Shown in pieces: positions 11,885 to 21,199 of a stretch of 64,000 nucleotides of DNA. The stretch lies in contig CM076991.1 in NCBI GenBank assembly GCA_039090855.1, positions 100,762,021 through 100,826,020 of the forward strand, in the 5' to 3' direction. Within the stretch, counting starts at the first letter, position 1. Each line of letters starts with the position of its first letter. The stretch is from Macrothele yani (taxonomy: Eukaryota; Arthropoda; Arachnida; Araneae; Macrothelidae). Both the position numbers and the translations under genes were made by a program. A model generated the notes under the pieces. It made no database searches and was not told where the DNA came from. It saw only the letters and a list, made by a program, of their open reading frames with translations.

Positions 11885-12274
11885 TGCAACTACCAACGAT
11901 TCAAGTTCAACGCATGGGTTGCAACATGTTCTTCACACCTCGTTTGATTCCCCACAGTGCACGCTTTCAGTGGTCAATATCACAGGAAAACTATCCGCAG
12001 AATTGATGCATGCTTACGCTGTGGAAATGTCCTAGGCAAAAATGCAGTTTATCTGTTTTGTTTTTTGGGACACGCCAATATTTGAATATCTATAATCTAT
12101 CTATTTATAGAAATGCACAAATTTCTTTTAATAAAATAAATGCGTTTACAAGTTAAAAAAGGGAATTTTTATTTTGACTTTCCTTGAAGAAAATACTGTG
12201 GGAACACCGTAAATAAGTTTAAATTAAAAAGCACAAGATTTTATGAGGGGGAAATACGGGTCTTTATATATATA

Positions 12275-12458
12275 CCTGTGTGTTTATGCAATATTTGCCA
12301 ATCTTACATACGCCAACGGGTGGCTTTTTCAAGGCTCTGGAACAATTCAGACATAAACAGTCTAGAACAATTCCGTTGAAGACAGAATTTTTCTAGAGCT
12401 TTCGAAAAGCCGCCCGTTGGTGTGTGGAAGCTTGGCAAATATTGTGTAAACGCACCGG
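12275..12458. mobile_element. Foldback MITE nested in a Tc1 inverted repeat
   Basis: A 184-bp palindrome-like element. Its arms read GCAATATTTGCCAATCTT near 12290 and the matching reverse complement near 12440, with GCCAACGGGTGGC against GCCGCCCGTTGG further in. TA dinucleotides flank it at 12273-12274 and 12459-12460. It has no coding capacity. Confidence 0.7.
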
Positions 12459-12490
12459 TATACACCGATGACCCATTACATTATGACCAC

Positions 12491-13617
12491 CTACCTAATA
12501 AGCTGTATAGGATTCCTTTTAGCCCGCAAAACAGCGGCCACTCGGCAAAGCATCGATTCGCTGAGGTGGCGATAGGTATCCTGGGTTATCTGGTACCTTA
12601 ATGTCAACAGCAAGTCCTCCAGTTCCCGTACCTTTCGGGGTGGTGGTGATTTAGTAGGAACCCGCTTTTCCAAGTCGAACCACAAATGTTCGATTTGGTT
12701 CATGTCAGGTGAATTTGGAGGCTATGGCATTAACAGAAAAACACCAGCATGTTCCTCGAACCACTACTTGCCGATTCTAGCAGTGTGACATGGCACATTA
12801 TTCTGTTGGTAATGGCCATCACCAGCTGGAAACACAGTTGCTATGAATGGCTGAACTTGATTCGCAACGATGTTCAGATACCTAACAGCAGTCAGGGATT
12901 GTGCTATTGGAATAATGGGGCCTAAAGTGTCTCAAGAAAACATCGCCCACAGCATAACAACGACGCCGCTGGCTTGTTTCCGGCCAACAGTGCATCCAGG
13001 GGCCATAGCCTCCGTTGGTAATCGGCGCATCAGCGCTTGGCCGTCTACGTGATGCACCAGATTCGTAAGACCAGGCCACTTTCTTCCAATCATCCACGAT
13101 CCGATCACGATGATTTTGGGTCCATTTCATGCGTTGTTGGCGATTACGTGCAGTGAGCATGGGGACCCGGTTGGATCTTCGGCTACGCAGGCCCATGCGC
13201 AGAAGGCTGCGATGAATTGTGTTCTGTGACACATTGCCACTGTGGCCCTGCGGTCGCTGTGAACAGTGCGTGACAGTCTCCGCTCCGCTCTGGCATCAAT
13301 GAGCTGAGGACGATACACGGCTGTGCGAGGGTTCGTCCCTTGGCCATATGTGCGCCACTTTTGGTACGTACTCAGTACAGCGGCTCGTGAACAACCCACA
13401 AGCCGCACCGTTTCTGAGATCGCAATTCCAAGGTGCCTGCCTTCACACTTTGCCCTTTATCAAACTTCGATAAATCGGCAACTTTTCCTATTCTGACTCC
13501 GAACACTCTACTAACCGAAAGCCGGTCCTCGTGTTGTATATGTACTGCTCTGCAAATTTCCCCTGCGCCACCGTTCGGTCTCTCAATTTTTCTAGGCTGG
13601 ATGTTGTCCTTATGCAA
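12491..13617 (-). pseudogene. Tc1-family transposase, catalytically broken
   Basis: Transposase remnant of the Tc1 element at 12.2-13.7 kb. N-terminal DNA-binding sequence (KFDKGQSVKAG, then GCSRAAVLSTYQKWRTYGQ) lies at about 13480-13330. The middle reads SQNTIHRSLLRMGLRSRRSNR. The first catalytic block is WSYES where the family has an Asp (SDES), so that Asp is Tyr. The second block, near 12795, reads QQNNVPCH with Asn for Asp. The third, near 12705, is DMNQIEHLWFDLEKRV, with the Glu kept. The pieces lie in several frames (13617-13372, 13408-13127, 13232-12882, 12703-12491). Loss of two catalytic residues plus the frameshifts shows long neutral decay. Its normal role would be TA-targeted cut-and-paste transposition. 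Confidence 0.75.
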
Positions 13618-13770
13618 TGGCTAATCGGTGTCTATACAGACCCGGATTTTTTCCTCCATAAAGTCTTGTGCTTTTTCGTTTATATTTGACTTTCCTTGTT
13701 AGTTTTGCAAATGCTCAAGCAAACTCTCCAGCAACAGGCTTAAGGGCTGAAAATTTGTAGTTTCTCCAAT

Positions 13771-14336
13771 GCAGGGACGTCGTCAAGAAAATGCAAGCCT
13801 ACCCTGAAATTTATCTTACCCACCATGCCCCCCACCCAGTTCAAAATGTGCTATTTTTTAATATAATATGGACTTTAATAATAAGTATTGTGCTTTACTT
13901 CATGTAGCTCTACGTATTTTCCCCTAGGAAGTGCATTGTTTACGTCTCCGTAGAAAGGTTATCAAAGTAGCATTCGCAGGGCTATGAAAATTCAATTGTT
14001 CTTCAGTCTTCCAACTTCTTAGTTTAGGTCTCTTTTTCATGTTCGTATGGCCAGGAGGACAAATGAGGATGGTGAATAGGAATCCACTGAGTGAGGCCAT
14101 TGCTAAACGCTCTGCTGTTTGTTTTCTTTACGAAATTGGGGATTCCAACACGGAAAGTGGTGTCTAATGCTACACTAGAACTCTTACGGCTGCCGAGGGG
14201 CACTGACAGTTCAGAAAGTGGCTGACGACTGTTTTGCAAGGGAGGAGTGCAAGGCAAAGTCGCTGGCTTGAAGGAAGGGAATTAAAGACGGAAAGGATTG
14301 TGTCTACGTGGCACGACGTTAAAATATGATTTAGAT
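13771..14336. other. Unassigned sequence, possible hAT-like end at 13772
   Basis: CAGGGACGTC at 13772 resembles a hAT terminal repeat and could pair with GACGTCCC near 16857-16864. Candidate 8-bp flanks (CTCCAATG and CTTCAATG) differ by one base. No coding sequence was recognised in this stretch. Confidence 0.3.
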
Positions 14337-15102
14337 GAGAGGTGGAGAACCCTTTCATGTTGGAAAGCCGCATTAAGTTATCTGTAATCTAACAAGACCG
14401 TATTCAAGAAACTTCAGTTAGATATACTTCGAAATGTACATTATTCTGTAAAAAACTTACTATGTACTAACTAGCTTCAAAAAAAATTAAAAAAACAGTT
14501 GTTAATTCTAAAGTTAACTAACCTTTTAGTCACTTCGTTGGGACTGCTTTTTGTTGGAAAGCATTTGAATATTTGGTGCAAAATGGAGGACCGCACTTTT
14601 AGCTGCTCCTCTATACTTCATTTGTGATCTTAAGGACGTCTTGATTTGGGTTATGTAGGAGAATGTAGATTTGGAGGAATAAGTAGTTGAAAAGCAAAAA
14701 GCATTTTTCGTGCATGTTGCCGAAGACGTGGGTGGGTATTCTGTTCCATTTTTTCCATATTTCAACTGGATCTTTCTTAGCGTCAAATAAAAACTTTAAG
14801 ATGTCACCTTCTGAGAACTCAATCTATTAAATCTGTAGTTCTTTGGGAGCCATAGAAAGAAATCGTGAGCATGGCAGGTGTCAAAATAGCTCATATGACG
14901 TACTAATGTTTTAGTTGTGACTGTCAGTCAGAGGGCATTATTTCGTTAAATCTTCTTTTTGCTCTTCGGTATTTTAAATACGGTCATTTTAAGATTCAAA
15001 TAAAAACAATAAAAGACGAACGAAAGCATATTAATAAAAATAAAAGGATTTGTTCTGCGAAATATAGATTCACTCAAAAGGCCGCAAGTTCCCCCACCCC
15101 TG
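14337..15102 (-). mobile_element. Internally deleted hAT transposon
   Basis: A minus-strand hAT remnant of 766 bp. The left end reads GAGAGGTGGAGAACCC and the right end GCAAGTTCCCCCACCCCTG, which are imperfect inverted repeats of the CAGGGGTGGGGAACC type. Flanks ATTTAGAT (14329-14336) and ATTTATAT (15103-15110) match at 7 of 8 positions, as expected of an 8-bp hAT target duplication. Only the C-terminal transposase fragment remains inside. Confidence 0.6.
14526..14786 (-). pseudogene. hAT transposase C-terminal fragment
   Basis: Conceptual translation contains AFCFSTTYSSKSTFSYITQI followed by KTSLRSQM and, after diverged sequence, APNIQMLSNKKQSQRSD. This resembles the C-terminal dimerisation region of hAT transposases of the ZBED5-like group (a conserved TYLCE..FS..K.IKSKYRS pattern and a C-terminal PDI.L...KQ.Q.S). 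The 86-residue frame opens with sequence (MTLRKIQLKYGK) that I cannot place. The BED finger and the RNase H-like catalytic core are absent, so the copy is inert. The match comes from remembered family pattern and should be treated as probable. Confidence 0.55.
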
Positions 15103-15272
15103 ATTTATATAAACAAAAACGACATTTTCTTTTAAGTAAATTGTCCAAGTACTGTAGTATTTTTGTAAGCAAAATTGCAAAATTTTGAAAAACAATTTAG
15201 GCAATGCATTCGGAGCAAGCAAAAAGTTAGAGGCGACATTTTAATAACGTTGTACCTTACGCCAGTGGCGTA

Positions 15273-16662
15273 CTATACTGTGCAAATTAATTGGGACAAA
15301 GTAAAAAATCACTTTTTTTTTCAAACCTATGCCTTTATATCATTCTATGCCTTGATATACACTGATAAATACCTCTATTAGTATGAAGTATGTCCCCCTT
15401 TAGCAGAAATGACCTCTTGAATTCGTTTTGGCATTGACTCCACTAATTGAGTGCACATAATTTTGACTTCATAATCGTGGAACCACACTTTTATAGCGTT
15501 CGTTATCCTGCGTTCTTTGGTTGTACAGTCCATTTTACCTAAACGTCTCTTCAAAATATTCCACACGTTTTCTATGGGATTTAAGTCTGGTGAATTTCCA
15601 GGCCAATCAAACAAATGAATTTGATTTTCCAGCATGAAATTCTTGACCAATTTCGAATTGTGACATGGGGTCAAGTCATGTTGAAATGTTCCGTCAAAAG
15701 TTTGCAAGAATGGAACAATCCTATGTTGTAATATTTCTACGTACTTGGCTGAATTCATCATACTTTGAACAGGAACTAAGTTTCCAGTGCCATTTGATGT
15801 GAAAAACCTCCAAAACATCTGTTCCAGAGGGTGTTTTACAGTTTGTTTGTCTTGCTCAGGTCTTAAGGGTTCATAGTTGCTTCGTCTAACGACATTTGCT
15901 TGGCAACCCTGCACAAATAAATGAGTTTCATCACTGAAAATTACCTTTTTCCAGTCGTCAGCAGTCCATGATTTATACTTTTTGGCCAATGCTGAACATT
16001 TTATCTTCATTTTCGCATTCCAATATTGTTTTTTCGATGTTCTTCTTGCCTTCCGGCCAACTTCAAGAAGCCTACGGCATACAATTGAATCACTAGCATC
16101 ACAACCACTAGCCAATAAATCTCTTTGAAGGTCGGTGCTTGTTTTTTTTTTTTTTTTTTTTTTTTGGATTCATTTTACTATTTCTGATTAGATATTTATC
16201 TGTTCGTGGAGTTGTTTTTCGTTTTTTTCCACATTTACCTCACCTTTTTGGAAACGATGATCAACATGCATTGTATCGCGTAAGCAGTCTTGATACACTT
16301 GATTTGCCTACACCAACTGCAGAAGTGATATCTCTCCCTGTCGTAGAAATGTGATCCTTCAGAGCAATTATTTTTGCACGCTGCCTTGGGGAAATATCGA
16401 TTTTTCAATACACGAAAGCAACACGTACTCACAGAGAGCAAAAACTAACATCCACCTGTCCCAAACGAAAGCTCTCAACTGAAGCTGAAGTGCCTATTTC
16501 CTGTTTAAAACCGGTCAAACCACATTCTTACTATCAAGTTCTAACAGTCACACCACCTCACAGCTGATAAAACCAATTTACGTGGGTTTCCGACATCAAC
16601 TGGCGATCACATTACTATTCTGAGAATAAAATAGCTTGTCCCAATTAATTTGCACGGTATAG
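15273..16662 (-). mobile_element. Tc1-family transposon with TA flanks
   Basis: A 1390-bp element with clear inverted ends: left CTATACTGTGCAAATTAATT and right the reverse complement with one change. TA dinucleotides are at 15271-15272 and 16663-16664. The inverted repeats are almost identical, so this copy is younger than the mariner at 11 kb. Confidence 0.85.
15378..16400 (-). pseudogene. Tc1-family transposase, DDE intact, frameshifted
   Basis: The main frame (16115-15378, 245 aa) covers the catalytic domain. It has VIFSDETHLF (first Asp), FQHDLTPCHNS (second Asp) and SPDLNPIENVWNILKRRL (the 34-spaced Glu), and ends AKGGHTSY just before the 3' inverted repeat. The N-terminal helix-turn-helix lies upstream in another frame at about 16400-16260: PRQRAKIIALKDH and then GVGKSSVSRLLTRYN. 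A 23-25-nt poly(T) run at 16139-16163 (poly(A) in sense) probably caused the frameshift between the two parts. I could not find an initiating Met in frame with the N-terminal part. The three catalytic residues survive, so inactivity comes mainly from the frame break. Confidence 0.8.
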
Positions 16663-17096
16663 TAGCTAGTAAGATCCGTGTGTGAGTGTGTGTCCAGATT
16701 AAAGGGATGTGGATTGTACGAATTCCTTTGTAGCTAGTAAGGAAAAAGCATTACAAATTCTTCATTTTAGTGTTTCGTCAATAAAGTTGCCATCACGCTT
16801 GCCCCACCAAAAATAAAGCTCACCCACCCATCGCCATCCTCCTTTCGAAGTCTAGTGACGTCCCAACTTCAATGGTGCATAATCTCCTTTTGCTTGAGTA
16901 GATATATTTGGATTTCTGTCTCTGAGCGAGTCGAGTTTGAGTTGGTTTCCTATGACGAAGTGATCCGATAATCCCAGCATCCGTGAGCGTGGGTGATTCT
17001 CGAGAATCGAGTTTTCTGCATCACAGTACCATCCCCGACCGCCGTGCGTGTTTGTGTGAGTCTTAATTAAACGACAATTTTGTAGATTGTGAAAAG

Positions 17097-17168
17097 GTCC
17101 GCGACGGAAATCGAATACGTGTCCCCTTACTCCGGAGTAAGTCGCTCTCCCAACTAAGCTACGCTGAC
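17097..17168 (-). other. tRNA-like sequence inside the 3' LTR of TRIM copy 2
   Basis: 72 nt on the same strand as the element. The A box is TAGCTTAGTTGG and the acceptor arms are GTCAGCG and CGCGGAC (one mismatch). The anticodon stem-loop carries CTCCGGAG, with CCG as the likely anticodon triplet, and has an 8-nt loop. The B box is mutated (TATTCGATTTC). It is probably not a functional tRNA. Confidence 0.7.
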
Positions 17169-17383
17169 AGAATGTCTCGCTGCAGATTTATCGTCTTGAC
17201 ACATGTCTTCACCTATGTAGTACGTTACATCATCTCTCTCTCTCTCTCAATCTTTTTTTTTTTTTTTTTTTTTTTTTGTCTTTGAAGCGAAGTAGGAATT
17301 TTTCATTAATTCCAAACATTGTGTGGAACAAACATGACACATTTTTCGAAGAATCCAACGACCAGTGGATCCATTTTCCACAA

Positions 17384-17393
17384 TCGGGCGCCA
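17384..17393 (-). promoter_or_regulatory. Primer binding site of TRIM copy 2
   Basis: TGGCGCCCGA on the minus strand, one base after the 5' LTR end. It matches the 3' end of tRNA-Lys (UUU type, including CCA), as used by many LTR retroelements. Confidence 0.75.
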
Positions 17394-17698
17394 ATGTGAA
17401 AACACAAATCATGAAAGAAATACGGGATTACACCACATAATACAAATTTTGGAGATGACAATCCGAATTTTGTTGTAAATGTGACAAGGATGGAAAGTCA
17501 GATAATATCCGAAAACTTGAAAATTTTCGGGTTTTACATATATTATAGTGTATTTCTTTCATGTTTTATCTGCTCCCCTGGGCAATTACGGGATAATATT
17601 CTTGAACTCCAGATTCGCTAAACATGAATGCCGGTTGCTTCGACTAGCGAATCCTGTGATGGTTATATTTAAATTAATCGGAAACTTGAGACTTGGTC

Positions 17699-17771
17699 GT
17701 TCTGGGTGGTGTAGTGGTTAGCATACCCGGGCGCTATCTGGGAGACGCGGGTTCGAGTCCCGCTCCAGGCA
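17699..17771 (+). other. tRNA-like SINE head (family 3)
   Basis: TTCTGGGTGGTGTAGTGGTT starts a Glu/Asp-like tRNA fold, with anticodon stem CCCGG/CTGGG and B box GGTTCGAGTCC. The loop base normally U33 is C and the acceptor stem is imperfect, so this is a SINE head or tRNA pseudogene, not a working tRNA. Confidence 0.65.
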
Positions 17772-17821
17772 GATGAAATTTTCAAGTTTTCGGATATTAT
17801 CTACTTACCATCCTTGTCAGC

Positions 17822-18712
17822 CCTGGTGACAAAATCCTACTATAAAGCAGTAACCTATTTATGGAATCAAAAGCTTTTTGAGGGATGGAAAGCTGACTGC
17901 AATCCTGGAGAAGAGATAATCTCACTACAAAACAGTAACCTATGTATGGAATCAAAAGCTTTTTGAGGGATGTAAAGGTGGCTGCAGCCCTGGTGAGAGA
18001 ATCTAACTACAAAGCAGTAATCTATGTATGGAATCAAAAGCTTTTTGAGGGATGTAAAAGTGGCTGGAGCCCTGGTGAGAGAATCTTACTACAAAGCAGT
18101 AATCTATGTATAGAATCAAAAGCTTTTTGAGGGATGGAAAGCTGACTGCAGCCCTGGTGAGAGAATCTTACTACAAAGCAGTAACCTATGTATGGAATCA
18201 AAAGCTTTTTGAGGAATGTAAAGGCTGACTGCAGCCCTGGTGAGAGAATCTAACTACAAAGCAGTAATCTATGTATGGAATCAAAAGCTTTTTGAGGGAT
18301 GGAAAGCTGACTGCAACCCTGGTGAGAGAATCTTACTACAAAGCAGTAACCTATGTATGGAATCAAAAGCTTTTTGAGGGATGGAAAGCTGACTGCAGCC
18401 CTGGTGAGAGAATATTACTACAAAGCAGTAACCTATGTATGGAATCAAAAGCTTTTTGAGGGATGGAAAGCTGACTGCAGCCCTGGTGAGAGAATCTTAC
18501 TACAAAGCAGCAGCCTATGTAAGGAATCAAAAGCTTTTTGAGGGATCGAAAGTTGACTGCTGCCCTGGTGAGAGACTCTTACTACAAAGCAGTAACGTAT
18601 GTATGGAATCTAAAGTTTTTTGAGTGATGGAATCGCGACTGCAGATCTGGTGAGAAAATCCTACTACAAACAGTAGCCTGTGTATGGAATCAAAAGCTTT
18701 TTTAAGGGATGG
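17822..18712. repeat. 82-bp tandem array, 10-11 units
   Basis: The unit is about 82 bp and contains ATGGAATCAAAAGCTTTTTG and GTGAGAGAATCTTACTAC. Because 82 is not a multiple of three, the overlapping 62-codon reading frames are periodic artefacts. The same unit forms the array at 21.2-22.6 kb. Confidence 0.9.
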
Positions 18713-18939
18713 AAATTTCAAGTTTTCAGATATTATCTGACTTACCATCCTTGTCACATTTACACCAAAAATCGGATTGTCATCTTCAAAATTTGAAAAC
18801 ACAAGTTTGTCTTTTGAAGCAGTGTCCCCTCACTCCGGAGTAAGTCGCTCTCCCAACTGAGCTACGCGGGCAGAATGTCTCTCTGCAGATTTGCCGTCTT
18901 GACACATGTTATCACCTCTGGAGTGCGTCACAAGATCTA

Positions 18940-20085
18940 ATGATGAATCTTAATCTCTGCACATTCCATATTCTCTTATTATTATTAGTGATGGCTCCTC
19001 CTGTTTGGAAAAGCTGTCTTCAATCATCTGCCATATGGGGCCGAATAATCGCCGATATTTTCACCGGTGTGAGCAAACTGCCACACACGGCTATTGTTCG
19101 GGAATTTTGTTCATTTGCATGTATAAGCAAGCAACCCTCTTAGAATTGCTTGATTGTTTCAGTTCACGTTCTTCGTCGTATACAAATTTGCGTAGATCGC
19201 AGAAACAGGAAATTTCAACAATGAGAAATCCCCAACATTAGAATTTTTGTTTAATGTCCAGTGTGCGGCGAAGTTCAAACTTCTTTTTCACCTTCCTTCA
19301 CGTTATTTCATATGCCCCATTTGTTTCAAAATTTGGCATCTAAAAACGTATCAGTTCTTGTTCGGCCAATTCTTCTAGGCTTGTGTATATGTAGTGCTTC
19401 CACGTTTCCGGAGGAAATTCTATGCTCCTTTACTGCTCCCATTTTCACTATATTTTTATGCTTGTATTTCCGGAAACCTCCATCGGTGCTCTTATTACTT
19501 TCTTTTTTCTCTCCTTTCCTACATTATTGCTCATGCTTTTGCCATTTGAGTAATACATGCCGCTTTGTGATCAGTTGATGCCTATCGGGGAACAAAAAAA
19601 AAAAAAAAAAACAGAAAGCAAAAAAATAGAAGCCCTGAAGGTAATCCCCCTTCATTTCTGTTTATATTCTACTGTAAGACGTATTTCGAAGGGCTTAATG
19701 ATGAAGTGAGCTTCTTCGTATATCGATACGTTCTTCAAGAAGAGGAGAAATGAGGCCAGGTGCATTGAAAGATGTAAATGTTTAGCTAAGTTTTCCCGGC
19801 AGCAAGAACTGAAGAAATCTGAAAAAAAAAAAAAACTTGCTGTTTTTCACATGATGATGTAAATTCAGAACATCCCAGAAATGAATCGTTAAAATAAACA
19901 TCTAGAAATTGGAAAGCGTATCTTTTCACTTCAGGTTGTAATTTCTGTGTAAATAATAATAATTAGTACGGGCTATTCTCAAACATATCAGAGGGTCACG
20001 CCCACAATCAGATGCCATTTTTTAATAGGGCGGTAGACAGATTACACTAAGACTGTCCCTTTAATTTATTTATTCTACAAATAAT
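18940..20085. other. Intergenic, nothing recognised
   Basis: Short reading frames without recognisable domains, a poly(A) run at about 19591-19610 and no repeat ends that I can place. Confidence 0.4.
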
Positions 20086-20089
20086 CACC

Positions 20090-20600
20090 ATCTAAATTAA
20101 ATTTTCTCAAAGTACAAGTATAATCAAACACAACATTCAGAAAGAACAGTTCATTCTTTAAATTAAATGTACTTAGAATCCGATTCTGATTAAAAAAAAA
20201 TTCAGGACAATTCAGAATCCTTTCAAGCTCTTAATTAAATTTATTTAGAGTCTAAATATGATTCAAAATAATGACCAGGACCATTCAGAAGTAATTTCAC
20301 CCTCATAAATAAATTTATTCGCAGTCCAAATATGTTTGAAAATAATGTTCAGGACCATTCAGAAATCATTTCACTCTCTTAATTAAATTCATTCTATGAT
20401 TGAAAATGATGATCAGGACCACTCAAAAAGCATTTTACCGTCTTAATTAAATTACTCGGAGTCTAAATATGATTGAAAATAATGATCAGGGCTATTCAAA
20501 AATAATTTTACCCTCTTAATTGACATTTACTAAGAGTCTAAATATAATTGAAAATAATGTTCAGAACCATTCAGGAAAGAATGAGTGCATTTGCAACTTT
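20090..20600. repeat. Diverged tandem array, about 72-bp units
   Basis: Six or seven copies of a unit with TAATTAAATTTATT, GTCTAAATATGATTGAAAAT and CAGGACCATTCAGAA. Copies differ at many positions, so the array is old. Confidence 0.8.
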
Positions 20601-20604
20601 GTCA

Positions 20605-21195
20605 CTTAATTCAAGCATTGTAGAAACATTGACATTTGATTATGGTAAAATGATTTTTACACAAAGAAATTGAGAAAAAGAATTTAGTTGTAAGTAATTT
20701 TACTAATTTATGATCATATATTTTCCCTTTCTCTCAGTCCTTCAATCGATTTACAATGAACATTAGCCGCAACTCTATATTTAAAAAAGAAATCTTAAAA
20801 AATAATATTGCTCAAGTTTAATATTTAAATGGAAATTTTTCAGGAAAATAAATGTCTCATAACAACGTTGAAAATCAAGCAAATACCCTTTGCAAATATC
20901 AAAATTGACAGTGAAATAAAGTTTGAAATTTGCGCAAAGCAGACTTGCAAAAATACTTTACTTAAAATTTTTATTTCAATTCCAAATTTCAAATAATGCA
21001 TGCGCTGAAAATTCCACAGAGTTTTTTTTCTTGAGAATAATCCATTCTTTTTGTGATAAAAAAATCTATACATAACTGAAATATGAAATTCAGATTAGAA
21101 TTAAATTTGTTTTTATTAAAATGTTAACTTAGAGGCTTTTGATTTTTCTTGACCCGGGGCGCTTTAATATTTAAATTTACTTCTCATACTAGGTG
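20605..21195. other. AT-rich intergenic DNA, nothing recognised
   Basis: Very AT-rich, with no domain or repeat signature recognised. Confidence 0.4.
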
Positions 21196-21199
21196 TACG

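Larger units (their letters stand above)
12222..13675 (-). mobile_element. Tc1-family transposon with long inverted repeats
   Basis: Inverted ends can be traced for about 75-85 bp when a MITE (12275-12458) inside the left end is skipped. The left arm starts AAAAAGCACAAGATTTTATG near 12218 and continues after the MITE as TACACCGATGACCCATTACA. The right arm, ending near 13673, is the imperfect reverse complement. The motif TTTGACTTTCCTTG occurs in direct orientation outside both arms (near 12173 and 13687). Confidence 0.6.
17408..18793. mobile_element. Composite insertion: inverted SINE bodies around an 82-bp array
   Basis: Direct repeats TGAAAACACAA at 17397-17407 and 18794-18804 flank this insertion, and removing it restores an LTR of normal length. 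Inside, 17440-17525 and 18713-18793 are inverted copies of one sequence (CAAATTTTGGAGATGACAAT on the left). A tRNA-like unit (17699-17771) is followed by the same body sequence (17777-17818) before the 82-bp array starts. Pieces of this body recur at 42705-42845 and in the palindrome at 46 kb. Confidence 0.6.
17088..18932 (-). mobile_element. TRIM-like miniature LTR element (copy 2), split by an insertion
   Basis: On the minus strand the order is 5' LTR (18932-17395, interrupted), internal region (17394-17230) and 3' LTR (17229-17088, 142 bp). The LTR starts TGTAACGTAC and ends TTTTCACA. The direct flanks AGAT (17084-17087 and 18933-18936) are a perfect 4-bp target duplication. A primer site TGGCGCCCGA (17393-17384) directly follows the 5' LTR, and a purine tract (GAGAGAGAGAGATGA) precedes the 3' LTR at 17230-17244. 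The internal region is only 165 bp and has no coding capacity. The 5' LTR is opened by a 1386-bp insertion (17408-18793) with 11-bp direct repeats. A family member would depend on proteins supplied by another element. Confidence 0.75.

Noticed and set aside
17097..17168. Functional tRNA gene
   Set aside because: It lies inside an LTR, has an acceptor mismatch, a degenerate B box and an eight-base anticodon loop.
19261..19578. Small secreted or membrane protein (105 codons, hydrophobic)
   Set aside because: The hydrophobicity comes from T-rich DNA; no start context, domain or homologue recognised.
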